Source of the DNA: Calditrichota bacterium | Lineage (GTDB): Bacteria > Calditrichota > Calditrichia > Calditrichales > J004 | Assembly: GCA_013112635.1 (NCBI GenBank) | Contig: JABFGF010000002.1 | Span: forward strand, 806,001 to 870,000 | Reading direction: 5' to 3' | Length of the DNA stretch: 64,000 nucleotides | Shown here: positions 1-9,110 of the stretch, piece after piece | Numbering within the stretch: the first letter of the stretch is position 1 | Layout of the letters: each line of letters starts with the position of its first letter | Notes under the pieces: generated by a model | What the model was told of the DNA's origin: nothing | Databases searched by the model: none | What the model saw: the letters and a program-made list of their open reading frames with translations, nothing else | Position numbers and translations under genes: made by a program

Positions 1-1395
1 AAAGCATATAAAATCGATTTGGCACAAGAGCCCTCTTTTAAGAATGTTAGCATCGATTCAATTGTATTAAACAATCAGCTTATTGAAACAGGAAGTACAA
101 TAAATATTTCTGCTTATATCAGCAACCATGATCCTCAAAATAAAATGGAAACAAATCTTAATCTTTATAATGAAGATATGCGGGTTGCCATGAGTTTTGT
201 TGAACTTCAACCAGGTGAATCAAAGGTGGTTGAAATACCATTTGTTCCTCAAAAACCTGGAACACATTATCTCAATTTACAAATTGATGAGGATGACCTT
301 TTTGTTGATAATAAGTTCTATTTTTCTCTTTTTATGAAAGAAAAAATCAAGGCGCTTTTTGTTTCCGATTTAACCGCTGATAAAATATCATTGGCAACTA
401 AGGTTTTATCTCAAAACAGTTTATTTGATATTGATCCCAAAAGACAAAATGAATGGCCCGGTACTAATCTCAGTCTTTATGATTTTGTAATTCTAAATGA
501 TTTTGAAAATACTAGTGAAGCAAATATTGAAAAGCTGGGCGCTTATTTAAAATCCGGGAAATCTATTTTAGTAATTCCCGGGGAAAAACTTACAGTTGCT
601 GACTATAATAATTTTTTCAAAAAACTGGAAAGTCCGGTTCGTTTCGGAAAAATAAACTCTGGCGGGCCAAATAGTTTTTACTCGTTAGAAAATGAAAAAG
701 CTGCCAACTCAATTTTTGATGCTTTATTCAGGGATAAAAAGAATCCCTTTTCGCCTCCCAAAATATTCCGCTATTACACACAAACCGGTTTTGATAAGTC
801 CATGATAAACCTATCTAACAGGAATACTTTTTTAAGCAAGAGTGGGGGCTTGTATGTTTTTAGTTCTGCCTTTTCACAAAACTGGTCTAGCTTTGAGATA
901 AACGGATTATTTCTCCCACTTTTATACCGCAGTTTTTATATTGCCGCCCAAACTAAAAATCCGCTTTCAGGAAGCATTGTTTCCGGTGAAGCTGTCGTAT
1001 TTAACTCAGATGGAATAAATATAGAAAACCGTTTTTCCATTAAACCTCCAAACAATAGTTCTATTTCTGTGATCCCAAAATCAATGCGTAATAAACTTTA
1101 TTTTGATGGGGGAATTGCGGTTGATCCCGGATTTTATTTGCTAATGGAAAACCAAAACGTAATCGGTGCAATTGCAGCAAACCATTCTGCCGATGAATTA
1201 AAAAAACCTTTTATATCAAGCAGCTCCTTTGAGTTTGATCTAAAAACTTTGGATTCAGACAAACTCAATCAACAAATTTTAAATGCCCGCACAGGATTTG
1301 AGCTTTGGTTGGTTTTTCTTATTTTGGCTTTAAGCATGTTGCTGCTTGAACAGGTTTTGATAAAGAGAATTGAAGGACTGCCATTGTTTGGTTGA
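1..1395 (+). CDS. BatA-like membrane protein, C-terminal part (5' truncated)
   Basis: The reading frame is open to the first base, so the start lies outside the window; the TTG at 19 is unlikely to be the true start. The visible part begins with a CARDB/Ig-like beta domain (about residues 1-105 from base 19). A Rossmann-like region with hydrophobic strands follows, and the protein ends in one transmembrane helix near the C-terminus (GFELWLVFLI...) and a short basic tail. This architecture and tail resemble the BatA/aerotolerance-associated membrane proteins of FCB bacteria, which usually sit near MoxR ATPase and DUF58 genes. Those neighbours would be upstream, outside the window. Family assignment is by resemblance only. 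Confidence 0.6.
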   Translation, partial: KAYKIDLAQEPSFKNVSIDSIVLNNQLIETGSTINISAYISNHDPQNKMETNLNLYNEDMRVAMSFVELQPGESKVVEIPFVPQKPGTHYLNLQIDEDDLFVDNKFYFSLFMKEKIKALFVSDLTADKISLATKVLSQNSLFDIDPKRQNEWPGTNLSLYDFVILNDFENTSEANIEKLGAYLKSGKSILVIPGEKLTVADYNNFFKKLESPVRFGKINSGGPNSFYSLENEKAANSIFDALFRDKKNPFSPPKIFRYYTQTGFDKSMINLSNRNTFLSKSGGLYVFSSAFSQNWSSFEINGLFLPLLYRSFYIAAQTKNPLSGSIVSGEAVVFNSDGINIENRFSIKPPNNSSISVIPKSMRNKLYFDGGIAVDPGFYLLMENQNVIGAIAANHSADELKKPFISSSSFEFDLKTLDSDKLNQQILNARTGFELWLVFLILALSMLLLEQVLIKRIEGLPLFG

Positions 1396-1469
1396 ATTTT
1401 AAGTAAGTTTTTATTTTTAACATTTGTCTACAACATAGCTTTAACCTATTAAAACAGATAGTAATAAAT

Positions 1470-2759
1470 ATGATTGAAATTAAAAAAAACTATATTGATA
1501 CAAAGACCGAATTTGCCATAATAATCGGCATCCGTAGGGCCGGTATGGAGCGTATTGAAGTTGATGAACATCTGAACGAACTTAAAGAGCTTGCCAGAAC
1601 TGCTGGTGCTGTTGTAAAAGCCCAGGTAATACAGGAAAGAATTGCGCCCAACGCTGCATATTTTATCGGCAAAGGTAAGTTAGAAGAGGTTGTCGATTTA
1701 ATTGAGGAGCACGCAGCAACAATTGTAATTTTTGATGATGAACTTACCCCAGCCCAGGTAAAAAATATTTCTAAACTACTTGGCGATGTAAAGGTTATAG
1801 ACCGAACAGCATTAATTTTAGATATATTTGCAGACCATGCCCAAAGCGCCGAAGCCAAAACACAAGTTGAACTGGCTCAACTAAACTATCTCTTGCCACG
1901 GTTAACGCGTGCATGGGAGCACTTGTCCAGGCAGGTTGGGGGAATTGGGACAAAAGGCCCCGGTGAAACTCAGCTTGAAACCGACAGAAGATTAGTGCGC
2001 ACACGAATTTCCAAACTACGCGCCCGTTTAAAAGTAATTGAAAAACAAAATACTACAAGGCGTCAAAAAAGGGATACAATGTTTCGTGTGGCGTTGGTTG
2101 GTTACACCAATGCCGGGAAATCTACATTGATGAATGCCTTATCCGGAGCGGATGTATTAATTGAAGACAAACTTTTTGCAACACTGGATACAACGGTACG
2201 GCGTGCTGAAATTGATCCTTCTCTTTCTGTTTTGCTAAGTGATACTGTTGGGTTTATTCGAAAATTACCGCATCAGCTTGTTGCCTCATTCCGTAGCACT
2301 TTGGCCGAAAGCAGTGAGGCCGATTTGCTTTTACATATCGTTGATGTCTCACATCCTCAATTTGAAGAGCATATTGATGTTGTTAATACATTGCTTGCAG
2401 AAATGGATAGCAATACTGATAACCGGCTTTTAATTTTAAATAAAATTGACCTGGTTAAAAACCCTGAAACACTTCAACAGATTAAGGTAAATTATGAAGA
2501 GGCTGTTCTAATATCTGCTGGTCGCCATCTCGGATTAAATAATTTGAGAAATGTAATTTTACAAAAGTTTGAAAGTGATTTTTGTATTAAAGATTTAAAG
2601 CTCAATTTCAACAATGGTGGTGGTGAACATTTATTTCATTCTTTTGCAACCGTTTTGAGTAAACATTATGATGATGAGTTTGTATATTTAAAAATTAAAT
2701 ATCATCAGGAAAATGAATACAAGGTTTTACAGGTTTTGAAACAAAATGGTACTAAATAA
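1470..2759 (+). CDS. hflX: GTPase HflX
   Basis: Ribosome-associated GTPase of the Obg-HflX superfamily, which splits or rescues stalled 70S ribosomes under stress. The N-terminal HflX domain (about 1-200) carries the glycine-rich motif GGIGTKGPGETQLE. The G domain has G1 GYTNAGKST at residues 211-219, G3 DTVGF and G4 NKID. At 429 aa it has the normal family length. The ATG at 1470 has no strong Shine-Dalgarno sequence; a shorter start at the internal ATG (MERIEVDEH) is possible. It is separated from both neighbours by 60-75 bp and may be a single-gene unit. Confidence 0.95.
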   Translation: MIEIKKNYIDTKTEFAIIIGIRRAGMERIEVDEHLNELKELARTAGAVVKAQVIQERIAPNAAYFIGKGKLEEVVDLIEEHAATIVIFDDELTPAQVKNISKLLGDVKVIDRTALILDIFADHAQSAEAKTQVELAQLNYLLPRLTRAWEHLSRQVGGIGTKGPGETQLETDRRLVRTRISKLRARLKVIEKQNTTRRQKRDTMFRVALVGYTNAGKSTLMNALSGADVLIEDKLFATLDTTVRRAEIDPSLSVLLSDTVGFIRKLPHQLVASFRSTLAESSEADLLLHIVDVSHPQFEEHIDVVNTLLAEMDSNTDNRLLILNKIDLVKNPETLQQIKVNYEEAVLISAGRHLGLNNLRNVILQKFESDFCIKDLKLNFNNGGGEHLFHSFATVLSKHYDDEFVYLKIKYHQENEYKVLQVLKQNGTK

Positions 2760-2821
2760 ATAGGTTATAAATTACATTTTGCTAAAGTATCTTTCCTATT
2801 TAACAGAATAAATTATAAAAT

Positions 2822-4360
2822 ATGAAACCTCTAATCCTATTTTTATTTTTACTTTCCCAAATCTCTTTTGCTCAGGTAATTCACCAAATATCATTTGATC
2901 GATTTTCACATTATGATGCGGATGATTGGATCACTTACGCCTATTCCAACCATATTACCTCAATAGATATTGGTAGTGAGAATATCTATTTTGGAACATC
3001 TCATGGCGGCATTTTACGTTACAATTTTTTTGATGAAGAGTGGCTTTATCCTCAAACCACAAGTAACGGCCTACACAGCAACCGAATAAAACGAGTGGTG
3101 TTTGACACGGCAACCAACCAGCTCTTTGCACTTACTCCAAAAGGAGTTCAGGTTTTTAATAAAGCTTTTGAGTATTGGCAAAATGCAGGCCCGGAACTTC
3201 CGGCAAGAACCATCAACAGACCTACTGAAAATCCGGGCAATACACGCTTTCCGGCCTTATCACGACCGATTCTTTCCAGCTGGCCCAACTTTATTGTTGA
3301 TGACAATTATGAGCTAATGCTTGATGGTTTAATTTACAATCCGGACAATGAAGAATATAGGGTTGGCGAAAGAATTGTTGACCGATGGTATAAAATGTGG
3401 ATTGCAACCAACGGAACCGGCATTGGCCTTGCTGATTTTGATATGGTGGAGCTTAAGTTTATTAAACAGTCCACTCCGGCAATCCATACAAAAGATGTTT
3501 TAGTTACTGCAGATAACATTTGGGTCGCCGGCACACCATTCAAAGAAAAAGAGCGGGGGATTGCTCGCTGGAATTTTGAAGATGATAGCTGGGATTATTT
3601 TAAATCCGGAATAAACTTTAATATTTTTTCTGATGATATCAGAGTGATAGAAAACATTGGATCACAGATATTTTTTGGTACCGAACAGGGTTTATTGCAA
3701 TACAATTCTAAAAGGGATGAATGGATTAGTTTGCAAAAAGCCAATCCACTAAAGAATGATGTCATATATGATTTAGACCATTTAGATGGCCTGCTTTACA
3801 TCGCTTCAGAAAATGGCGCATTTAAATACGATTACAAAATGCTCAACATGGAAAATGTAGGAAAGAAATTTCTACACCAAACAAAAGTGAATAAAATTAC
3901 CAATACTTCTAACAATGTTTATTTGGCAACTGACCGCGGTATTTTTGAATACAATCCACAAAAAGATAAGACTTCTCTTTTAGATTCTCATGCCGCTATT
4001 GCCGATAATTTTATTGATGCTATTGGTGCAAATAATGACACTCTTTGGTTTGCGAGCCAAAAGGGTATTGGTTTTTATGATATAACCAACGGCGATTGGA
4101 AATCTTTCCCTGCTACAAATTTTAGACTAAACAGCAAAATAAATGATATTACTTTTAGCGATTGGTATGTCTGGTTTGCCACAAACAAAGGCCTGCTAAA
4201 ATATGATAAAGAACGGGACTATTGGTATCTATACACCAAAAAAGACGGCCTGGCAGATAACCGTGTTTTCAACATCGATGTTGATGGTGATCATTTGTGG
4301 CTTTCAACTTTTAAAGGAGTTACTCTTTTCCGCTGGTACAGAGAAGGGCGGTTTGAGTAA
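2822..4360 (+). CDS. Secreted beta-propeller (Reg_prop-like) protein
   Basis: A signal peptide (MKPLILFLFLLSQISFAQ) is followed by about 490 residues of repeated propeller blades. Each has the two-component-regulator-propeller signature, for example YIASENGAFKYD, YLATDRGIFEYN, WFASQKGIGFYD, WFATNKGLLKYD and WLSTFKGVTLF. Such blades normally form the periplasmic sensor of hybrid histidine kinases (HTCS). Here the protein ends after the last blade with no membrane helix or kinase, so it is a free-standing exported propeller. The ligand is unknown. It could be a scaffold or a sensor module acting on another protein. Confidence 0.75.
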   Translation: MKPLILFLFLLSQISFAQVIHQISFDRFSHYDADDWITYAYSNHITSIDIGSENIYFGTSHGGILRYNFFDEEWLYPQTTSNGLHSNRIKRVVFDTATNQLFALTPKGVQVFNKAFEYWQNAGPELPARTINRPTENPGNTRFPALSRPILSSWPNFIVDDNYELMLDGLIYNPDNEEYRVGERIVDRWYKMWIATNGTGIGLADFDMVELKFIKQSTPAIHTKDVLVTADNIWVAGTPFKEKERGIARWNFEDDSWDYFKSGINFNIFSDDIRVIENIGSQIFFGTEQGLLQYNSKRDEWISLQKANPLKNDVIYDLDHLDGLLYIASENGAFKYDYKMLNMENVGKKFLHQTKVNKITNTSNNVYLATDRGIFEYNPQKDKTSLLDSHAAIADNFIDAIGANNDTLWFASQKGIGFYDITNGDWKSFPATNFRLNSKINDITFSDWYVWFATNKGLLKYDKERDYWYLYTKKDGLADNRVFNIDVDGDHLWLSTFKGVTLFRWYREGRFE

Positions 4361-4431
4361 TGAATTGCCTCATATGAATTTGGCAAATTAAGGTTTATGA
4401 AATTTTAGGTTTTAGCAAAAAATGAGAATCT

Positions 4432-5310
4432 TTGAGTAAGCATGTAATGGAAAACCGTCAAAGAATAATCGATCGGATATTTAAAGCTCAAGGCGATGAT
4501 GGGTTTTGGAAAGTACTTGCGAAATCTGACAAGTATTACCCAGGTTATATGCACTATGTTCCAAACTTCAAAGCTTCACTTTGGACACTTATACTTCTTG
4601 CCGATCTAGGTTGTAAAAGAAACGAACCAAGAATTAAAAAACCCCTAAGGGAAATTCAAAATCACTTTTTTGATGATAATCATAAAATCTTCACGCTAAA
4701 AGAAGATCATTTTCCGATACCATGTTTAAACGGAAATATGATTTATTTAGACAGCTATTTTAACAAAACTCCCGACAAAAAAAGTCTTACCGCATTGGAG
4801 TTTTTTTACAGGTTTCAGAGATTTGACGATGGATCTTACAATACCAAAACCAACACATACTGCTCAAATAAAAGTTGTTATGGTAAGCATAGCTGTTATT
4901 GGGGAATTGTTAAATTATTAAAGGGAATTTCTTTCATTCCTAAAACCTTCAGAACAAAAGATATTTTATATCTTCGTGATAAATGTATCGAGTTTATACT
5001 ATTGCACAAAGTCTGTTATAAATCCCGCAACACAAACATAATAATGATTAAAAAAATGGATTTACTTACTTTTCCCAATATGTATAAATCTGATTTTTTA
5101 GAAATACTCTGGTTACTGAAAAGAGAAAAAATCAAATCTGAAAAGTTGGAACCTGCCCTAAAACTTCTGAAATCTAAACAGCAGGAAAGCGGCTATTGGC
5201 AATTAGAAAGAAAAGTAAATAGCATGGTTTCTTCAATTGGAGAATTAGGTAAACCGAATGAGTTTGTTACCGATAGAGCAAATGAAGTGCTTAAGTATTA
5301 TTATAATTAA
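4432..5310 (+). CDS. Alpha/alpha-toroid protein resembling prenyltransferase/squalene-cyclase repeats
   Basis: A 292-aa soluble protein without signal peptide. Two stretches resemble QW-type repeats of the terpenoid cyclase/prenyltransferase toroid: AQGDDGFWKV near residue 20 and QQESGYWQLE near residue 255. A Cys-rich segment (CSNKSCYGKHSC) lies mid-protein. I do not see a squalene-hopene cyclase DXDD motif, so catalysis is not supported; similar proteins are often annotated only as repeat-containing. The TTG at 4432 gives MSKHVMEN; the ATG at 4447 is an equally good start. A strong terminator follows at 5332. Confidence 0.55.
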   Translation: MSKHVMENRQRIIDRIFKAQGDDGFWKVLAKSDKYYPGYMHYVPNFKASLWTLILLADLGCKRNEPRIKKPLREIQNHFFDDNHKIFTLKEDHFPIPCLNGNMIYLDSYFNKTPDKKSLTALEFFYRFQRFDDGSYNTKTNTYCSNKSCYGKHSCYWGIVKLLKGISFIPKTFRTKDILYLRDKCIEFILLHKVCYKSRNTNIIMIKKMDLLTFPNMYKSDFLEILWLLKREKIKSEKLEPALKLLKSKQQESGYWQLERKVNSMVSSIGELGKPNEFVTDRANEVLKYYYN

Positions 5311-5331
5311 TACCAATAATTTGCGATAAAA

Positions 5332-5353
5332 AAAGGCGCCGGGTGGCGCCTTT
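5332..5353. terminator. Bidirectional intrinsic terminator
   Basis: A 9-bp perfect stem AAAGGCGCC / GGCGCCTTT with a GGGT loop, flanked by A-rich sequence on the left and T-rich on the right. It lies between two convergent genes (stop codons at 5310 + and 5377 -) and can serve both. Confidence 0.85.
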
Positions 5354-5376
5354 ATTAAAGACATAAATAACTAATC

Positions 5377-6684
5377 TTATGATGCTTCTTTGGCAATCTT
5401 TTCAAGCATGGTTGTAGTCAAAGATTTTGGCCTTTCTAAAGACTGGCCAACAGCCCTGTCCCAAACCAGGTTACTTAGCACACCTATGGCACGACCAACG
5501 CCAAACATAACCGTATAAAAATCATACTCAGTAACACCATAATGCCACTGGATTACACCGGATTGAGCATCAACATTTGGCCATGGATTTTTAGCTTTGC
5601 CCTGTTCAACAAGAATATCCGGAACAACATCATAAAGCAGACTAACAATTTTAAAAATTTCATCGTCCGGTAAATGCTTTAAACAGAAATCTCTTTGCGC
5701 CGCATAGCGTGGATCTGTTTTTCTCAATACCGCGTGTCCAAAACCAGGAATTACCTGGCCGGAATTTAATGTATCCCAAACAAACTTTTGCATTTCTTCG
5801 CGTGATGGGATTTTATGATCCATTTTTTCCATAACACCCTGAACCCAACGCAGAACTTCCTGGTTTGCCAACCCGTGTAATGGCCCTGCCAATCCGCACA
5901 TCCCGGCTGTGAATGAATAATATGCATCAGATAAAGCTGTTCCAACCAAGTGCGTTGTATGGGCGCTAACATTGCCGCTTTCATGATCACTATGCAGCAT
6001 AAAATACAAACGGGATATTTCATCATATGGCTTATCGATACCCATCATATGGGCAAAATTTGCTCCAAAATCCAATGATGGATCACTGGCTATTGGCGTA
6101 TCACCTTTATATTTTAAGCGATAAATGAATGCTGCCACTTCCGGAAGTTTTGCCAGCAAATTCATTGAGTCTTCATAAGTCGGATCCCAGTAATCCATTT
6201 TTGACATACCGGCATTATACTGTGGTACAAAAACTGATTCACGCTGTAGTGACATCACTGCAGCTGAGAACATTGCCATTGGATGGGAGTCTTTTGGCAT
6301 GGCGCGAAGCACATCAAAAACATACTCAGGCACTTTGCTTCTTCCTGCAAATTCTTCAACAACGCTTTTTATATCATCTTTGCTGGGAATTTCACCAGTA
6401 AGTAAAAGATAAAAATGGCCTTCTACATAAGGCATTTCCGCGCCATTGGGTTTAGGCATTTTTTCAAGACATTCAGGAATTGTATATCCACGGAAACGAA
6501 TACCTTCTTCTGGGTCAAGGTATGAAATATCCGTACTAAGTGATTTAAGGCCACGCATTCCGCCATAAACCTGGAACATTTTAACTTCATCAATCTTTAC
6601 CTGGCCATGGTTCTTCAGCAAATTCCCAACTCTTTCCCTATACTCAGGAATTTTGCTCTGGAGTTTTTCTTTTAGTTTTGACAT
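5377..6684 (-). CDS. gltA: Citrate synthase, mitochondrial/eukaryotic type
   Basis: Condenses acetyl-CoA and oxaloacetate to citrate, the entry step of the TCA cycle. The 435-aa protein lacks the layout of the usual bacterial hexameric enzyme and strongly resembles mitochondrial citrate synthase. The blocks HSDHESGNVSAHT, GLAGPLHGLANQEV, PGFGHAVLRKTDPRY and GKAKNPWPNVDAQSG match what I recall of the human and pig enzyme. Catalytic residues correspond to H270, H317 and D372. A good AGGA Shine-Dalgarno lies upstream of the ATG at 6684. It is the last gene of a leftward run (FmdB and pta are just upstream), with 70 bp between it and the FmdB gene. Confidence 0.95.
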   Translation of the reverse strand: MSKLKEKLQSKIPEYRERVGNLLKNHGQVKIDEVKMFQVYGGMRGLKSLSTDISYLDPEEGIRFRGYTIPECLEKMPKPNGAEMPYVEGHFYLLLTGEIPSKDDIKSVVEEFAGRSKVPEYVFDVLRAMPKDSHPMAMFSAAVMSLQRESVFVPQYNAGMSKMDYWDPTYEDSMNLLAKLPEVAAFIYRLKYKGDTPIASDPSLDFGANFAHMMGIDKPYDEISRLYFMLHSDHESGNVSAHTTHLVGTALSDAYYSFTAGMCGLAGPLHGLANQEVLRWVQGVMEKMDHKIPSREEMQKFVWDTLNSGQVIPGFGHAVLRKTDPRYAAQRDFCLKHLPDDEIFKIVSLLYDVVPDILVEQGKAKNPWPNVDAQSGVIQWHYGVTEYDFYTVMFGVGRAIGVLSNLVWDRAVGQSLERPKSLTTTMLEKIAKEAS

Positions 6685-6754
6685 TTTAATGTCCTTTCTT
6701 TAAAAATAATTGTGACCGTTGAATTGTATAAAGAGTACAAAAATTCTTTTAAAA

Positions 6755-7033
6755 TTACACTTTTTTTTCACTCTTAGCTGTTTCGGGTTTTGATTTTTCT
6801 GTACTCTTTTTCGGTGTTTCTTTTTTAGAGTTTGACTCACCTGAGGATTGTTTGTTTTTATAGTCAGTTATATAAAAACCGCTGCCTTTAAAATGCAGAC
6901 CAGCACCACCTCCAATTTTGCGCTGTAATTTTCCATCGCATTCCGGGCATTCTACTAAAAGTGGATCCGACATTTTTTGAAACTCTTCAAACTCATGAGT
7001 ACAGCTTGTGCATACATAATCATATGTTGGCAT
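6755..7033 (-). CDS. FmdB-family zinc-ribbon protein
   Basis: A small 92-aa protein. It has a two-CxxC zinc ribbon in the first 35 residues (C8, C11, C29, C32) starting MPTYDYVC, the signature of the FmdB/putative regulatory protein family. A Ser/Lys/Glu-rich, probably disordered tail runs from about residue 60. Its function is not established; the family is often called regulatory without direct proof. The ATG at 7033 is preceded by AAGGAG. It lies 47 bp downstream of pta and is probably cotranscribed. Confidence 0.85.
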   Translation of the reverse strand: MPTYDYVCTSCTHEFEEFQKMSDPLLVECPECDGKLQRKIGGGAGLHFKGSGFYITDYKNKQSSGESNSKKETPKKSTEKSKPETAKSEKKV

Positions 7034-7080
7034 TACTAAAATTAACTCCTTACTTCTTTCTTTTTACTTTTAATAAATTA

Positions 7081-8055
7081 TTAGGCCATTAATCCCAAAA
7101 TACATGCTGTGTTAATAACATCTTCTACACTACATCCGCGGGAAAGATCATTATATGGTTTTGCTAAACCCTGAATTATTGGACCGATTGCCTGGGCATT
7201 GCCAAGGCGTTGGGTTATTTTGTATCCAATATTACCGGCATCCAGATCAGGGAAGATAAACACATTGGCCTTTCCTGCAACAGGGCTGCCCAGGGCTTTG
7301 CTTTTTGCAATTTCCGGATTATAGGCTGCATCGAACTGCAGCTCACCATCAACATTCAGGCCTGGTCTGGTTTTTCTTACAAGCTCCGTTGCATCAACTA
7401 CTTTGCTTACATTATCATGTTTAGCGCTTCCTTTTGTGGAAAAGGAAAGCATGGCAACATTGGGTGTCTGATGAACAACTTTTAAATGTGTTTCAGCGGT
7501 ACTCAGTGCAATACTGGCCAACTGTTCAACATTTGGATCCGGAATTACAGCACAATCACCATATGTTAAAACGGTTCCATCTTTTAAAACCATAAAAAAG
7601 CAACTGGAGACAGCTGTAATGTTTTCTGCTAATCCGATTACCTGAATGGCTGCACGAAGTACATTTCCTGTTGTATTAACTGCACCGGCCAAAGCACCAT
7701 CTGCCTGATTATTTCTAATCATCATTGCAGCATAAAACAATGGATCCCGTATTATTTCATGGGCATCTTCAGGGCTGACACCTTTATGTTTTCTTAGCTC
7801 ATAATATTGGTTTTCAAAATCTGTATTGTTTTGTTCTTTGGGGTCAATAATTTGAATGTTTTCCAGGTTGAAATTGTGTTTTTCAGCTGTCGCTTTGATT
7901 ATCTGCCCGGTTCCTAGAATAACGGGGATGATGAAATTTTCCTGTTTCAAAGCTATCGCGGCTTCCAATATTCGAGGATCTTCACCTTCTGGTAATAAAA
8001 TAGTTTTGGGGTCTGATTGTTTTACTGCTTGTCTTATTTGTGAAACAAAATCCAT
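7081..8055 (-). CDS. pta: Phosphate acetyltransferase
   Basis: Interconverts acetyl-CoA and acetyl phosphate. At 324 aa it is the short, single-domain Pta class. Characteristic segments include LPEGEDPRILEAA near the N-terminus, DGALAGAVNTTG mid-protein, and the C-terminal FPDLDAGNIGYKITQRLG, which holds residues of the CoA/phosphate pocket. Only 3 bp separate it from the upstream coaD stop, so cotranscription is likely. No acetate kinase gene (ackA), its usual partner, is in the window. Confidence 0.95.
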   Translation of the reverse strand: MDFVSQIRQAVKQSDPKTILLPEGEDPRILEAAIALKQENFIIPVILGTGQIIKATAEKHNFNLENIQIIDPKEQNNTDFENQYYELRKHKGVSPEDAHEIIRDPLFYAAMMIRNNQADGALAGAVNTTGNVLRAAIQVIGLAENITAVSSCFFMVLKDGTVLTYGDCAVIPDPNVEQLASIALSTAETHLKVVHQTPNVAMLSFSTKGSAKHDNVSKVVDATELVRKTRPGLNVDGELQFDAAYNPEIAKSKALGSPVAGKANVFIFPDLDAGNIGYKITQRLGNAQAIGPIIQGLAKPYNDLSRGCSVEDVINTACILGLMA

Positions 8056-8058
8056 ATA

Positions 8059-8556
8059 TTAGTCTGTTTTTTTATTAAATTTTTTGGTCAATTCGGTTGC
8101 AACCAATTTAGTAACAAAGCTATCAACATTTCCATTAAATTTTGCAACATCTTTCACTATTGTCGAATTTAAATATGTATATTTTTCGTTTGGCATTAAA
8201 AACACTGTTGTAATATCATTTGATAGTTTTTTATTCATTAATGCCATCTGAAATTCGTATTCAAAATCAGAAATTGCTCGAAGCCCGCGAATAATTACCA
8301 AAGCAGAATTATCCCTGGCAAAATCCACTAACAAACCATCAAACTCAGCAACCCGCACGTTATTAAATTCATCAATCGCATCATGAATCATCACCATCCG
8401 TTCTTCAATTGTAAACAGTGGTTTTTTTGTTTGGTTTATCGCCAGCGTAACAATTACCTCATCAAAAATTTTACTGGCCCTGTGGATTATATCAATATGG
8501 CCACGGGTAATAGGGTCAAACGTGCCTGGATAAATTGAAATCTTTTTTTCTTTCAT
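8059..8556 (-). CDS. coaD: Phosphopantetheine adenylyltransferase
   Basis: Transfers AMP from ATP to 4'-phosphopantetheine, the penultimate step of CoA synthesis. The 165-aa length is normal. The nucleotidyltransferase motif [16 protein letters not shown] is at residues 9-24, and the second motif [10 protein letters not shown] is near residue 130. The start overlaps the rsmD stop by 4 bp (ATGA type), so the two are translationally coupled; rsmD-coaD is a common gene pair. Confidence 0.96.
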   Translation of the reverse strand: MKEKKISIYPGTFDPITRGHIDIIHRASKIFDEVIVTLAINQTKKPLFTIEERMVMIHDAIDEFNNVRVAEFDGLLVDFARDNSALVIIRGLRAISDFEYEFQMALMNKKLSNDITTVFLMPNEKYTYLNSTIVKDVAKFNGNVDSFVTKLVATELTKKFNKKTD

Positions 8557-9107
8557 TTCTGTGTCCTTTTTTCAATAAAAGAAATTAAACTTCTGCTCAT
8601 TTTTTTTTGTTTTAGAATTGTATAATACTCGCTTTCTTTTTCAATTGGATTAGAAACTTCATGCTCTAAAACCATTAGGTTACCAATCAAAAAGTTTGCA
8701 GAATTTGTAATGGAATCGATTAAGTCCTGAAGCTTCGGATAAATAAATGGCGGATCGAGAAAATAGAGTTCTATCTCACTATGATTCTCTTTGGCAAAGT
8801 CTTCAGCTGTTTTATGAACAATGGAATATTGGGAGTGATCCAGCGAAAAAGTAAAGATGTTTTTCTTGAGAACATTAACAGAAGAGATATTTTTTTCAAC
8901 AAATGTAACATGCTTTGCCCCGCGGCTTAAAGCTTCAAACCCCAGGTTTCCACTTCCTGAAAAAATATCAGCAATAACCTTATCTTGCTGAAAATCCTGT
9001 AAAACATTAAATATAAATTCTTTTACGCGGTCCGTAGTAGGTCTGATGGAAAGATCTTGACCGGCTTGTAATTTTCGTCCCTTATATTGCCCGGATATTA
9101 TCCGCAT
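8553..9107 (-). CDS. rsmD: 16S rRNA (guanine966-N2)-methyltransferase
   Basis: SAM-dependent methyltransferase of 184 aa. It begins with the typical [13 protein letters not shown], has the SAM-binding [17 protein letters not shown] near residues 63-79, and the catalytic motif DPPF near residue 118. It modifies G966 of 16S rRNA on the small subunit. Its start lies 3 bp after the stop of the PilO-like gene and its end overlaps coaD, so it sits in the middle of the leftward operon. Confidence 0.95.
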   Translation of the reverse strand: MRIISGQYKGRKLQAGQDLSIRPTTDRVKEFIFNVLQDFQQDKVIADIFSGSGNLGFEALSRGAKHVTFVEKNISSVNVLKKNIFTFSLDHSQYSIVHKTAEDFAKENHSEIELYFLDPPFIYPKLQDLIDSITNSANFLIGNLMVLEHEVSNPIEKESEYYTILKQKKMSRSLISFIEKRTQK

Positions 9108-9110
9108 ATT

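Noticed and set aside
1490-1858. Antisense open reading frames of 60-160 codons opposite the large genes (for example within hflX, mnmG and the transporter)
   Set aside because: They lack ribosome sites and recognisable motifs and mirror the coding frame on the other strand; they are shadows of the real genes.
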